The notes beneath the pieces were generated by a model. The model saw nothing but the letters and a program-made list of their open reading frames with translations. It was not told the origin of the DNA and did not search any database. Source: Mycetocola tolaasinivorans (GTDB taxonomy: Bacteria > Actinomycetota > Actinomycetes > Actinomycetales > Microbacteriaceae). From it: 35,817 nucleotides of DNA. A program made the translations under genes and the position numbers. Shown here piece by piece: positions 18,046 to 24,560 of this stretch (position 1 is the first letter of the stretch; every line of letters starts with the position of its first letter). Location: positions 1 to 35,817 of the forward strand of contig NZ_RCUX01000018.1 in assembly GCF_003667565.1 (NCBI RefSeq), given 5' to 3'.

Positions 18046-18660
18046 CTAATCACTCGTCGGGACGGGTGCCGGTGGCACGTCCCGGGCGGAGTCAAACGGC
18101 AGTACGGGCCGCCATCCGCTCTCCAGGACGGGAACCAGCGGGAGGCACACCACGAGGCTCCACGCGACCGTGGGGAGGTAGGAGCCGGCCCACCAGGAGT
18201 TTCCGCCCTCACCGCGCAGCAGGTCGAGGAAGGTCAGGCCGAACCCGAAGACCAGGGCCACGATCGAGATGATACTGAGCCGGACGATGCCGCCGCGAGT
18301 ACTCGACGCGGGCTTCAGATAGTACGCGGCGAGACCCGCGATCACTCCGACGAGGGCGTTGGCGAGGTGCCAGTCCCAGTAGGTCCAGACGGAGGAGCCC
18401 TGCAGGAGGTCGACGATGGGGTTTCCGATGATGCCCACGAGACCGCCCGCAATCGGGCCGAACCGGATGCCGAGGAAAACGAGCACGGCGATGGCCGGAC
18501 GAATGGTCACGTCCTGGCTGTGCGGCAGCGTGTAGCTGAAGATACCCAGCAGGCCATACAGCAGCCCGCCCACGATGCCGATACCCACAACGCGGAGCGA
18601 GAGCGTCCAGGGGGCGGGCAGGAGCGAGCGGTTGAGCAGGCTGGGTGCGGTGTCGGTCAT
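18046..18660 (-). CDS. ECF transporter S component (substrate unknown)
   Basis: 204-residue integral membrane protein with about five to six hydrophobic helices. The stretch FLGIRFGPIAGGLVGIIGNP, followed by DLLQG and WDWHLANALVGVIAG, is characteristic of substrate-binding (S) components of energy-coupling-factor vitamin importers. ATG 18660 is preferred; the frame is open another 60 codons upstream but that part is Arg-rich, not hydrophobic, and overlaps the divergent gene's start. No ATPase (A) or T component is adjacent, so it would share a module encoded elsewhere. No TPP, FMN or cobalamin riboswitch was recognised upstream, so the vitamin cannot be inferred. Confidence 0.75.
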   Translation of the reverse strand: MTDTAPSLLNRSLLPAPWTLSLRVVGIGIVGGLLYGLLGIFSYTLPHSQDVTIRPAIAVLVFLGIRFGPIAGGLVGIIGNPIVDLLQGSSVWTYWDWHLANALVGVIAGLAAYYLKPASSTRGGIVRLSIISIVALVFGFGLTFLDLLRGEGGNSWWAGSYLPTVAWSLVVCLPLVPVLESGWRPVLPFDSARDVPPAPVPTSD

Positions 18661-18804
18661 GCTGGCAGCGTACTGGCGCGGACGCTTCGTGCAATAGGTT
18701 TTGCCCCGAACGGGGGCAACGCTCCAGGGCACGGATGGGCGGGCCATGCTCCGGGCGATGTGAGGATACCTGGATCGACACATACGGGCACGTAGTCTGA
18801 AACC
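18661..18804. promoter_or_regulatory. Divergent spacer with hairpin before the ECF gene
   Basis: On the minus strand a 7-bp stem (18701-18707 with 18713-18719, 5-base loop) lies about 40 bases upstream of the S-component start; it lacks a T-run. On the plus side TAGTCT at 18793-18798 ends six bases before the ATG at 18805. Confidence 0.3.
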
Positions 18805-19776
18805 ATGGAAATCGACGCTGCCCACCCCTCCACGACTCATTCCGAGCCGAAAGCCCCCACTCGGTCGGCACGAAACCTCCTGATCTTTGGTGCCATCGCA
18901 TTCCCCTTCATCTTCGTGGCGCTATTGCTTGGGCAGGTGCTCTCTGCCGTTGCCACGGGGTACAGTGCTGATCTAAACGCGTTCTTGATTTTTAATTTTT
19001 TCGCGGCGCTGATCATCGGGCTGTTGCCGGCGGCCCTCGCGGTGCGTGATATCTTTCGCATCCGCCGCAATCCCCCCTCCGACACTACATTTCGGATGGC
19101 CTCAGGCGGATCATTCGCCATTGCAATTACCGGTCTCATCATCGCCACCCTCGGCGCACTCGCCACGGCGCCAGCTGCATTCGAGGCGTGGGGAGATGAG
19201 GCTGAGCGAGCGCAGATTCGATCCGGCCCGCCAACCGAGCAGGAGCAGCGAGACGTTCGGGAAGTCGCTGCAGAGATGACCACACTTGTGGAGGGCGGAT
19301 TGCGCACACTCGGCATCGATCCCGCCGGACGTGTAGAAACGACATTTGGATCGGAAGCAGGCGAGGAGGGCTGCCGCCTGTCAAATAGTCAGGTGGGGAC
19401 GGCGGTCTCAGTGGGCGCGATCGTACGGCTCCCCGAGACACCAGCAGACGCCATCATTCCGGAATCGGACACTCCTCCGCCTGCCCGGCAGAAAGCATTT
19501 GCCCCCACCTACTGGGAACCACTCAAAACGTACTGGGATGAGCTGGGTTTCCGCACGCTGATCACCGATGAGTTCGAGCCGACCCTCCACGCGGTGGTTG
19601 ATACGAAGGGCCAGCTGCAAAGTGTGCAGTTGGGCCCCGCGTCGGACGCAATCCGTGGTGGCAGGGGAACCCTCACCGATCTCGCTGAGGAGAGCGAAGC
19701 GGAGGAACGGGCCGCCTCGGGAGCAGAGCTCAGCGTAACAATGGACAGTTTCTGTGTGGTCGACCCTGAACGTTAG
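18805..19776 (+). CDS. Hypothetical membrane protein
   Basis: 323 residues. I do not recognise a family. Three hydrophobic segments are visible at about 25-48, 57-76 and 103-125, followed by an extracytoplasmic-looking soluble region (about 130-323) that contains two cysteines (EEGCRLSN and DSFCVV) that might form a disulfide. The N-terminal 22 residues are polar. There is no Shine-Dalgarno sequence; a -10-like hexamer (TAGTCT) ends six bases before the ATG, so the message may be leaderless. AT-richer codons around 18985-19005 (a run of Phe/Asn/Leu) contrast with neighbours. Divergent from the ECF gene. Confidence 0.75.
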   Translation: MEIDAAHPSTTHSEPKAPTRSARNLLIFGAIAFPFIFVALLLGQVLSAVATGYSADLNAFLIFNFFAALIIGLLPAALAVRDIFRIRRNPPSDTTFRMASGGSFAIAITGLIIATLGALATAPAAFEAWGDEAERAQIRSGPPTEQEQRDVREVAAEMTTLVEGGLRTLGIDPAGRVETTFGSEAGEEGCRLSNSQVGTAVSVGAIVRLPETPADAIIPESDTPPPARQKAFAPTYWEPLKTYWDELGFRTLITDEFEPTLHAVVDTKGQLQSVQLGPASDAIRGGRGTLTDLAEESEAEERAASGAELSVTMDSFCVVDPER

Positions 19777-19851
19777 ACGCGGGGAACGGTGTCACCGCGG
19801 AGACGTTTCCCCGCGACGATGTGAACGTAAGGATTGCGCAGGATGAAAAGC

Positions 19852-19881
19852 AAAAAGCCCCTGATTTCTCAGGGGCTTTTT
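19852..19881. terminator. Bidirectional terminator between the membrane-protein gene and the tRNA array
   Basis: A 9-bp GC stem (19856-19864 with 19869-19877), extended to 13 bp by flanking A/T pairs, has loop TTTC. T-runs follow on both strands. It ends the Gly-Cys-Val tRNA transcript on the minus strand six bases after tRNA-Val, and can also end the plus-strand gene. Confidence 0.88.
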
Positions 19882-19886
19882 CTTTG

Positions 19887-19958
19887 TGAGCGATACTGGG
19901 ATCGAACCAGCGACCTCTTCCGTGTCAGGGAAGCGCGCTACCGCTGCGCCAATCGCTC
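19887..19958 (-). tRNA. tRNA-Val(GAC)
   Basis: A 72-base cloverleaf reads on the minus strand: acceptor GAGCGAT/ATCGCTC, D-arm GCGC...GCGC, anticodon stem CTTCC/GGAAG with loop CTGACAC (anticodon GAC), and T-loop TTCGATC. CCA is not encoded. Identical in sequence to the copy at 20767-20838. Confidence 0.95.
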
Positions 19959-19976
19959 AGGTATTGAATTATTGAG

Positions 19977-20050
19977 TGGAGGTGGCGACGGGATTCGAAC
20001 CCGTGTGGACGGCTTTGCAGGCCGCTGCCTCGCCTCTCGGCCACGCCACC
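19977..20050 (-). tRNA. tRNA-Cys(GCA)
   Basis: Cloverleaf on the minus strand: acceptor GGTGGCG/CGCCACC, anticodon loop CTGCAAA (anticodon GCA), T-loop TTCGAAT, discriminator U73 as expected for tRNA-Cys, and an encoded CCA (19977-19979). It lies 18 bases before tRNA-Val in the same transcript. Confidence 0.95.
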
Positions 20051-20106
20051 GCATGCGGGTAAACCCGCGTGCCGTAACCGATCTTTCGATCGCTTCCCAA
20101 CACTCG

Positions 20107-20178
20107 AGCGGATGACGAGATTCGAACTCGCGACCCTAACCTTGGCAAGGTTATGCGCTACCACTGCGCCACATCCGC
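20107..20178 (-). tRNA. tRNA-Gly(GCC), copy 1
   Basis: Minus-strand cloverleaf of 72 bases: acceptor GCGGATG/CATCCGC, D-arm GCGC...GCGC, anticodon stem TAACC/GGTTA with loop TTGCCAA (anticodon GCC), T-loop TTCGAAT and discriminator U. CCA is not encoded. Identical to copies 2 and 3. First gene of a Gly-Cys-Val transcription unit. Confidence 0.95.
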
Positions 20179-20396
20179 ATTTTGTTTCCGTTTCCGGCTA
20201 CATCAATAGAATACAGGAAACGATGGGGCCGATGCGAATTACACCGTTGTTTTTCCAAAATCACCCGCCCGGACACCCCCGCGATCCCCGGAATGACGCG
20301 GATCTCCCCTCCCCCAAACCCGCCGTCACAATCGGGCGTGTCGATGCCAGGGATGCTCGTCCGGGCGAAAAACCACTTCATACGCGAGCGGGAATA

Positions 20397-20674
20397 TCAC
20401 TCTCGCCCGGGAGAACCGAAAACGTCTGCCGCTGGCGAGGCGCGCATCGCGGCGCTCAGCGCCCGCACGGAGGCCTCCGCATCGCGGACCGACAGGTAGA
20501 GCTGCCGAAAGCGCAGACCGCGCTTCACCCGGCGCGGATGAGACTCCGTGCGCACCTCGACGATGCTGGCGAGCGGCACATCAATGCGGCGACGAAAACC
20601 CCAGAGGCGGTCAAGTCCGCGCGGAATCACGGTGAGGGTACCCCCGAGATGTGCAGCGTGTTTCGATTGGCCAT
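20397..20674 (-). pseudogene. Remnant of a bacterial-PH-like gene
   Basis: An ATG at 20674 starts ANRNTLHISG; this frame stops after 15 codons. Removing one base from frame at the run of five G residues (20641-20645, minus strand) continues it as TLTVIPRGLDRLWGFRRRI and on to a stop at 20397. IPRGLDRLWGFRRRIDVPL and the later RQLYLSVRDAEASVRAL look like the first and last parts of small bacterial PH-fold proteins of Microbacteriaceae, and the middle (about 40 residues with the FW motif) appears deleted. I infer a decayed gene carrying a frameshift and an internal deletion; family recall is not confirmed by a search. An intact 77-residue product from GTG at 20630 is possible but less likely. 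Confidence 0.5.
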
Positions 20675-20733
20675 GCGTCCAGCATATTCAGGTGGCACGC
20701 CTGCGCCGGCCACCGCACAGCCAGCGCAAACAC

Positions 20734-20762
20734 AAAAAACCCCTGGCGAACCAGGGGTTTTA
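20734..20762 (-). terminator. Terminator of the second tRNA-Val unit
   Basis: A 10-bp stem (20737-20746 with 20751-20760) with loop CGAA lies just after tRNA-Val copy 2 on the minus strand and is followed there by a run of T residues. Confidence 0.85.
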
Positions 20763-20766
20763 TTTG

Positions 20767-20838
20767 TGAGCGATACTGGGATCGAACCAGCGACCTCTTC
20801 CGTGTCAGGGAAGCGCGCTACCGCTGCGCCAATCGCTC
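20767..20838 (-). tRNA. tRNA-Val(GAC), copy 2
   Basis: Same 72-base sequence as 19887-19958, anticodon GAC, with an equivalent terminator five bases downstream. The spacer to the upstream tRNA-Gly copy 2 (20839-20916) contains the short inverted repeat ACACCC-GA-GGGTGT and a GCCGG-T7-CCGGC hairpin at 20884-20900. Confidence 0.95.
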
Positions 20839-20916
20839 TTGCTGTGTAGATATCGTACACCCGAGGGTGTCCGGGAGAAAGAGGCCGGTTTTTTTCCGGC
20901 TTCTGAAGCTCTTCCG

Positions 20917-20988
20917 AGCGGATGACGAGATTCGAACTCGCGACCCTAACCTTGGCAAGGTTATGCGCTACCACTGCGCCACATCCGC
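20917..20988 (-). tRNA. tRNA-Gly(GCC), copy 2
   Basis: Identical in sequence to copy 1 (20107-20178), anticodon GCC. It is followed by tRNA-Val copy 2, giving a Gly-Val unit that looks like a partial duplicate of the Gly-Cys-Val unit. Confidence 0.95.
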
Positions 20989-21018
20989 ATGTTGTTGCCG
21001 TTTCCGGCTACGTCTTAG

Positions 21019-21048
21019 ACATTACCGAAGCCCGGCAAGCGGGCGCAA
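21019..21048 (-). promoter_or_regulatory. Candidate promoter of tRNA-Gly copy 2
   Basis: Minus-strand TTGCGC (21043-21048), 18-base spacer, TAATGT (21019-21024). The leader between it and the tRNA (ACGTAGCCGGAAACGGCAAC) is shared almost exactly with copies 1 and 3. Confidence 0.5.
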
Positions 21049-21144
21049 ATCGAGGGCCGTTTTCGGCGTTTCGGGCGCGCCTTTCCCTCTGTCATCGGGA
21101 GTTTACGACTCCCTCACTGGCAGCAGAAAAACACCCGTACACAC

Positions 21145-21180
21145 AAAAACACCGGATCGGGAAAACCCGATCCGGTGTTT
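21145..21180 (-). terminator. Terminator of tRNA-Gly copy 3
   Basis: A perfect 15-bp stem (21147-21161 with 21166-21180) with an AAAA loop follows tRNA-Gly copy 3 on the minus strand, and is followed there by T residues. Confidence 0.87.
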
Positions 21181-21186
21181 GATCTG

Positions 21187-21258
21187 AGCGGATGACGAGA
21201 TTCGAACTCGCGACCCTAACCTTGGCAAGGTTATGCGCTACCACTGCGCCACATCCGC
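21187..21258 (-). tRNA. tRNA-Gly(GCC), copy 3
   Basis: Identical to copies 1 and 2; stands alone with its own promoter and terminator. Confidence 0.95.
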
Positions 21259-21295
21259 ATATTTTGTTTTTGTTCCCGTTCCCGGGTACGTCATT

Positions 21296-21325
21296 ACTCT
21301 ATCCGCAACCGGGGAATCCACGCAA
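21296..21325 (-). promoter_or_regulatory. Candidate promoter of tRNA-Gly copy 3
   Basis: Minus-strand TTGCGT (21320-21325), 18-base spacer, TAGAGT (21296-21301), the same layout as at copy 2. Confidence 0.5.
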
Positions 21326-21731
21326 ATCTGCGTCGCTTTACGGCGTTTCCCCGCGGAATCTCGCGGATCTCGAAACCCGCATTCAGATGGCGGCGGGGGC
21401 GAGGTTGCGCACCTCGGCCCACCCCCGTCGCCACTTCTCTCCGCGCCTCACGGAGCGGAAACCTTGATGCCCTCGATTCGCGTGCGATCCGGGTCACACT
21501 CGAGCCCCCTCCTCCGATTGTAGAAAGATCCCGCCTCGCAGTCACCCCACACGACGCAAATCGCACTCGGCCTGAGCGCTCATTGAGGCCTCAATCTGTG
21601 CCCGCTATCAATCGGGCACACCCCCGCTTCACTCAACGCGGCCGCGTCAGCGGCCGAGAAAGAGACAGCGACAACGACAGCGACAACAGCGCGGCCCCAC
21701 TGCGGCCCCACGGCGATACCACGGGCAACGC
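21326..21731. other. Gene-free host spacer before the prophage
   Basis: About 400 bases without a gene that I can support; frames here are Arg/Pro-rich and lack start signals. The only structure seen is two tandem copies of GACAGCGACAAC (21664-21675 and 21676-21687). Confidence 0.5.
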
Positions 21732-21774
21732 AAAACCCCCGGCAGTTCTAAAAAACAGAACGACCGGGGGTTTT
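21732..21774 (-). terminator. Original terminator of the tRNA-Val(CAC) gene
   Basis: An 11-bp outer stem (21732-21742 with 21764-21774) contains an inner GTTCT/AGAAC stem. It lies six bases from the 3' end of the truncated tRNA, in the same position as the terminators of the other tRNA units, so it is presumably host sequence left of the attachment site. Confidence 0.8.
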
Positions 21775-21779
21775 ATCTG

Positions 21780-21821
21780 TGGGCGATACCGGACTCGAAC
21801 CGATGACCTCTTCCGTGTGAA
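21780..21821 (-). other. attL: 3' half of tRNA-Val(CAC)
   Basis: Reading the minus strand, the sequence from the anticodon loop (TTCACAC, anticodon CAC) through GGAAG, the variable loop, the T-arm (ATCGG-TTCGAGT-CCGGT) and acceptor strand ATCGCCC plus discriminator A is a normal tRNA-Val 3' half. Upstream of the loop the sequence departs from any tRNA: the 5' anticodon strand does not pair and there is no D-arm or 5' acceptor strand. This is the standard outcome of tRNA-targeted integration; the intact gene should be re-formed at attR, right of the window. The core's inner edge (near 21815-21825) cannot be fixed without the right end. Confidence 0.85.
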
Positions 21822-21906
21822 AGAGATTCTAGGGGTATAGCGTCATGCAGTGCAGCGCAGTCTTCACTGGAAGTCGCCCGGAAAATCAGGGTTATATCTG
21901 GCGTGC

Positions 21907-23046
21907 TCATTTGGTTGCACGTAGGCCAACATAGCCGGACGCAATGGCGGTCTGCTTACCGTCTGCTAACCGCGGCTCACCGAGCGCCAACCGCACATCA
22001 TCATGGCTGGCGGGGGCGAGGTGGGCGTAGATCTGAGTAGTCGCAATGCTCGCATGCCCAAGAAGCGAAGCAATGCGCTCGAGGGGAACGCCAGCTTGCA
22101 CCAGCCAAGACGCATAAGTATGCCGCAGGTCATGCAGGGTGGCACCTAGCCCATCCAGGCCCGCGGCCTTCAAGGCAGGGGTCCATACCTGGCGAGAGAA
22201 ATTGCGATCATCCCGAACCCCTCCCCTGCGCCCCGGGAAAACCAGCCCCGAGGTGCACCTGCCGATGCGGTGAGTTACCTCGCACGCTGAAACGGTTCGC
22301 TCATCATCCAAGTCTCGAACGATCCAGTCGAATAGAGGGACCCTGCGCTCCCTACGCCCCTTCGGGTACGGCTTAATCTCCACCCCGTTATAGGTATCCA
22401 CGATTGTTACGGTGCCTCGCATCAAGTCAACGTTGTGCCAGTGGAGTCCTGCCGCTTCGCCCCATCGTGCGCCAGTGCCCACAAGAAAGTCCAGGAGTGC
22501 GCGGTCGTCAGGGTGCGGCACATTCTCCAAGATTGACGCGTACTGTTCCCGGGTGAGGAACACCTCGCGCCCGCGTGACCGCGGCGGCAGCTTGATCCGC
22601 GTGGCCGGGTTATGGTCGATGTGACCGGCATCTATCGCGCCGCTGAGCGAGGAAACAAGCACACCCAGCACCCGCTGGGCACTACCTGCAGCGAGTACCT
22701 GCGAAAGCTGGGTTGCCCAGTCCTGGACCGAGTGTCGAGTGATGTCAATTAGCGGAACGTCCTTGAATACGGGCTCGATGTGGATACGGACCATCGACTC
22801 CTCGGTGTCCAGCGTGGTCTGCTCTACCGAGCGCGAGGGCCACCAGGCGGTGCACCACTCCCCCCACGTCAGCTTCTCCCCCTTGGGGTCCCTCCATCGA
22901 GGCTTTAGCGCCTCTGCTTCGGCCAATACGGCCGCATCTTTGGCCTCCGTCTTGGTGGGAAAAGTTCCCGCGGTCCGCGCCTTCCTATCCGGACCCCGAT
23001 ACATCGCCGTCCAATTCCCAGACGGGCGCTTTACGGTCCAAGGCAT
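21907..23046 (-). CDS. int: Tyrosine-recombinase integrase
   Basis: 379-residue site-specific recombinase. Order: N-terminal arm-binding AP2-like domain (about 1-50, WTVKRPSGNWTAMYRGPDRK), SAM-like core-binding domain (about 60-150) and the catalytic domain (about 160-350). Catalytic residues are complete: Arg194 (GARWGE), a Lys near 229, His305 and Arg308 (LHDLRHTYAS), His331 (LLGHAS) and nucleophile Tyr340 (TTQIYAHL). It should catalyse integration at, and excision from, the adjacent tRNA-Val gene. The gene starts at ATG 23046, overlapping the repressor's stop codon by one base, so lysogenic transcription from the repressor promoter likely includes int. Confidence 0.96.
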   Translation of the reverse strand: MPWTVKRPSGNWTAMYRGPDRKARTAGTFPTKTEAKDAAVLAEAEALKPRWRDPKGEKLTWGEWCTAWWPSRSVEQTTLDTEESMVRIHIEPVFKDVPLIDITRHSVQDWATQLSQVLAAGSAQRVLGVLVSSLSGAIDAGHIDHNPATRIKLPPRSRGREVFLTREQYASILENVPHPDDRALLDFLVGTGARWGEAAGLHWHNVDLMRGTVTIVDTYNGVEIKPYPKGRRERRVPLFDWIVRDLDDERTVSACEVTHRIGRCTSGLVFPGRRGGVRDDRNFSRQVWTPALKAAGLDGLGATLHDLRHTYASWLVQAGVPLERIASLLGHASIATTQIYAHLAPASHDDVRLALGEPRLADGKQTAIASGYVGLRATK

Positions 23047-23396
23047 TACGTGGGCTCCCCTGCAAGCTCAAGCCGCTTGAGTCGCTTGGTCGCTTCCGCG
23101 AGAAGTTCACTGGTCGTGAAGTCATCGAGGGCGTAGGACTTCGGCGCAACGATTCTCTCCGCAACCACGTCCACATCATCCCATGTCAAGTAGCCTGCAG
23201 CAACGAGGGCTCCAAGGGGGTGTGCGCCATAAGCGCGCGCCACCGCAACGGCCTGCAGTGGCTTGGGGTGCACGGCACCCGAACGCCACCTTCCAATGGT
23301 GGAGCCGCTGATACCAGACTTTCGGCTGATTGCTGCGTCCGTCGCCTCATCGCTTACGCGATCGAGATAGTCACTCCAGTCGTCTGCATTTGTCAT
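23046..23396 (-). CDS. Phage immunity repressor-like HTH protein
   Basis: 116 residues from ATG 23396. A helix-turn-helix is visible at about 17-45 (ATDAAISRKSGISGSTIGRW, a Cro/CI-type pattern of helix, Gly-turn and recognition helix). The remaining acidic region (about 60-116) lacks a LexA-type Ala-Gly cleavage site, so it would not be cleaved RecA-dependently. Size and position, next to int and divergent from the early operon, fit an actinophage immunity repressor. The open frame extends 50 codons upstream but ATG 23396 fits the promoter: -10 CATACT ends six bases before it, so the message is probably leaderless. Confidence 0.8.
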   Translation of the reverse strand: MTNADDWSDYLDRVSDEATDAAISRKSGISGSTIGRWRSGAVHPKPLQAVAVARAYGAHPLGALVAAGYLTWDDVDVVAERIVAPKSYALDDFTTSELLAEATKRLKRLELAGEPT

Positions 23397-23540
23397 ATGT
23401 CGAGTATGCACCTCAAATAGCTTGAATGCAAGCACACTCGCGTGCCGTCTATACAAATCCCCAGCCAGCGACGCGCCCGATGAATATACGTCATGCAACA
23501 TTACTTGCAACCCGGCGCAATCTGGCATAGCGTAGCCGTC
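23397..23540. promoter_or_regulatory. Divergent lysogeny/early control region
   Basis: Minus strand: TTGCAT (23426-23431), 17-base spacer, CATACT (23403-23408), repressor ATG at 23396. Plus strand: TTGCAA (23505-23510), 17-base spacer, TAGCGT (23528-23533), next gene's ATG at 23541. Both predicted starts of transcription fall on or next to the start codon and neither gene has a Shine-Dalgarno sequence. Inverted repeats that could be operators are TGCAA-CATTAC-TTGCA (23494-23509, over the plus -35), CTTG-AATG-CAAG (23421-23432, over the minus -35) and CGAGTATGC/GCACACTCG (23401-23409 with 23432-23440, one mismatch, bracketing the minus promoter). Confidence 0.65.
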
Positions 23541-23822
23541 ATGCAAACATCTAACGCAACGGATATTCGCTCGGTTGGAGCGGAAGTCCCATCACTCCCT
23601 GGCCCCATCTTCCTGACCACCGCGGAGGCTGCCGCAATGGCGCGCAAGCACGAGGTGACCATCCGCATCGCGCTCGGCTCCGGGGCTCTTCACGGGGGGC
23701 AAGGCGTCAGTGGAGGACACTGGCGTATCGAGCCCGACTGTGTGCGCGCCTATCTCAGTGGCGAGAAGTGCGAACACAAGAGGTCGAGCAAGCCGATCCG
23801 GCTCCCCCGTCGATCTGCCTGA
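23541..23822 (+). CDS. Excisionase-like small DNA-binding protein
   Basis: 93 residues from ATG 23541. The segment FLTTAEAAAMARKHEVTIRI followed by SGGHWRIEPDCVRAYL has the winged-helix layout of the MerR/excisionase-type HTH_17 family: a helix-turn-helix then a wing around GxHWRI and a final helix. The C-terminal tail is basic. As the first gene facing away from the repressor it may be the excisionase (Xis) or a Cro-type regulator; sequence alone does not separate these. Leaderless expression is likely from the promoter at 23505-23533. Confidence 0.75.
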   Translation: MQTSNATDIRSVGAEVPSLPGPIFLTTAEAAAMARKHEVTIRIALGSGALHGGQGVSGGHWRIEPDCVRAYLSGEKCEHKRSSKPIRLPRRSA

Positions 23823-24317
23823 CGCTAGGACTGGAAGAGCCCTAGAAACACCGTAGCCGCCTCTGTGTGCGGCCCACGCCCGACCTGCGTAAAAGGTCGA
23901 TTTCAAAGCCACCCCAATAGAGGGGTATTTGTCGCGCCCAAAACCGGGCCGACGCCGGGTCTTACAGCTCGCCTTGGTTGGCGGAGTTGAGTCACCACCC
24001 GCACATTGAAAACTCCACAGCGTGTAATCCCCGCGAGGGCTGAGGTTACTAGCCGCCGTTGACTTGTCCGGCCGACAACAGCACCAGATGCATTCCAGCG
24101 GGGAACAGTTTTTCAGGCCAGTAGTACGGGGCCGCGGCTTCCTCATCACCTGTCGGGTGGGTCGCGGTGCTACACGAACGCATTGGGCGTAGAGGCGTCT
24201 AGGCGTTTAGGAGGCTGGCCGCCGTCCCCTGGGGTGCCGTTTGGTGCCGTGGGTTTGTCGGGTTCGATTCCCGAGGCGGCACGGCACAAACGCGCACACA
24301 AAACAGAGGAGCAGCAC
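23823..24317. other. Gene-free regulatory stretch of the prophage
   Basis: About 495 bases without a supportable gene, unusual in an operon otherwise packed with overlaps. Seen: two tandem small hairpins after the excisionase-like gene (CGACC/GGTCG at 23881-23899; ACCCC/GGGGT at 23911-23926, followed by ATTTGT) that may form a terminator; a T-arm-like tRNA mimic at 24234-24287; and no confident promoter. The minus-strand frame across 23592-24149 is open but has Cys/Arg/Pro-rich content and no start signals. Confidence 0.5.
24234..24287 (+). ncRNA. tRNA T-arm-like minihelix upstream of the early operon
   Basis: A canonical T-arm (TCGGG-TTCGATT-CCCGA, 24258-24274) is followed directly by GGCGGCAC. 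GTGCCGT (24234-24240) pairs perfectly with ACGGCAC (24281-24287), and a second copy of GTGCCGT (24244-24250) can pair, with one wobble, with GCGGCAC (24276-24282). No D-arm or anticodon arm can be folded, so this is not a normal tRNA; it may be a tRNA remnant or a tRNA-mimic RNA element. It ends 30 bases before the next gene. Confidence 0.35.
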
Positions 24318-24545
24318 ATGGGCATTCGATTCCCGAAGATCACCCGAACCGAGAGCGTCCGAGTCGAACCGGACGGCGCAGCGATCACGGTCGCAGAAGT
24401 CGCGATCGCTCTCGCGGCGCTTGACCCCAACGCCGAGGTCACCAGCGTTCACCTGGACGCGAGATCTTCCTATCCCGGTGGTACGCGAAACCCTACCGGG
24501 GCATTGATACTCAGCGTCAAGAAGATTCGAACCGCAGGCAAGTAG
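24318..24545 (+). CDS. Hypothetical early phage protein
   Basis: 75 residues from ATG 24318 with ribosome binding site AGAGGAG six bases upstream. I do not recognise a family. The pattern VAEVAIALAALDPNAEVTSV followed by a short beta-rich end suggests a small alpha/beta fold; no cysteines or membrane helix. First gene of the rightward early operon, followed by an 8-bp hairpin and then the antirepressor. Confidence 0.7.
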   Translation: MGIRFPKITRTESVRVEPDGAAITVAEVAIALAALDPNAEVTSVHLDARSSYPGGTRNPTGALILSVKKIRTAGK

Positions 24546-24560
24546 CCAACCAAATGAAGA

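Noticed and set aside
18661..18804. Vitamin riboswitch for the ECF S component
   Set aside because: Only a simple 7-bp hairpin is visible; none of the TPP, FMN, preQ1 or cobalamin consensus elements that I know could be found.
20151..20381. 76-codon minus-strand frame between tRNA-Gly and the PH-like remnant
   Set aside because: It runs into tRNA-Gly copy 1 and has no protein-like features.
21664..21687. Tandem GACAGCGACAAC repeats as a possible CRISPR or origin iteron
   Set aside because: Only two copies with no spacers; no cas genes. Kept only as a minor repeat note. No CRISPR array is present in the window.
23592..24149. 185-codon minus-strand frame across the excisionase-like gene and the gene-free stretch
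   Set aside because: Cys/Arg/Pro-rich, no ribosome binding site, and overlaps a gene with better signals.
24234..24287. Calling the T-arm-like element a full tRNA gene
   Set aside because: Upstream bases cannot form D- and anticodon arms; the best 5' acceptor match leaves about eight bases too few.
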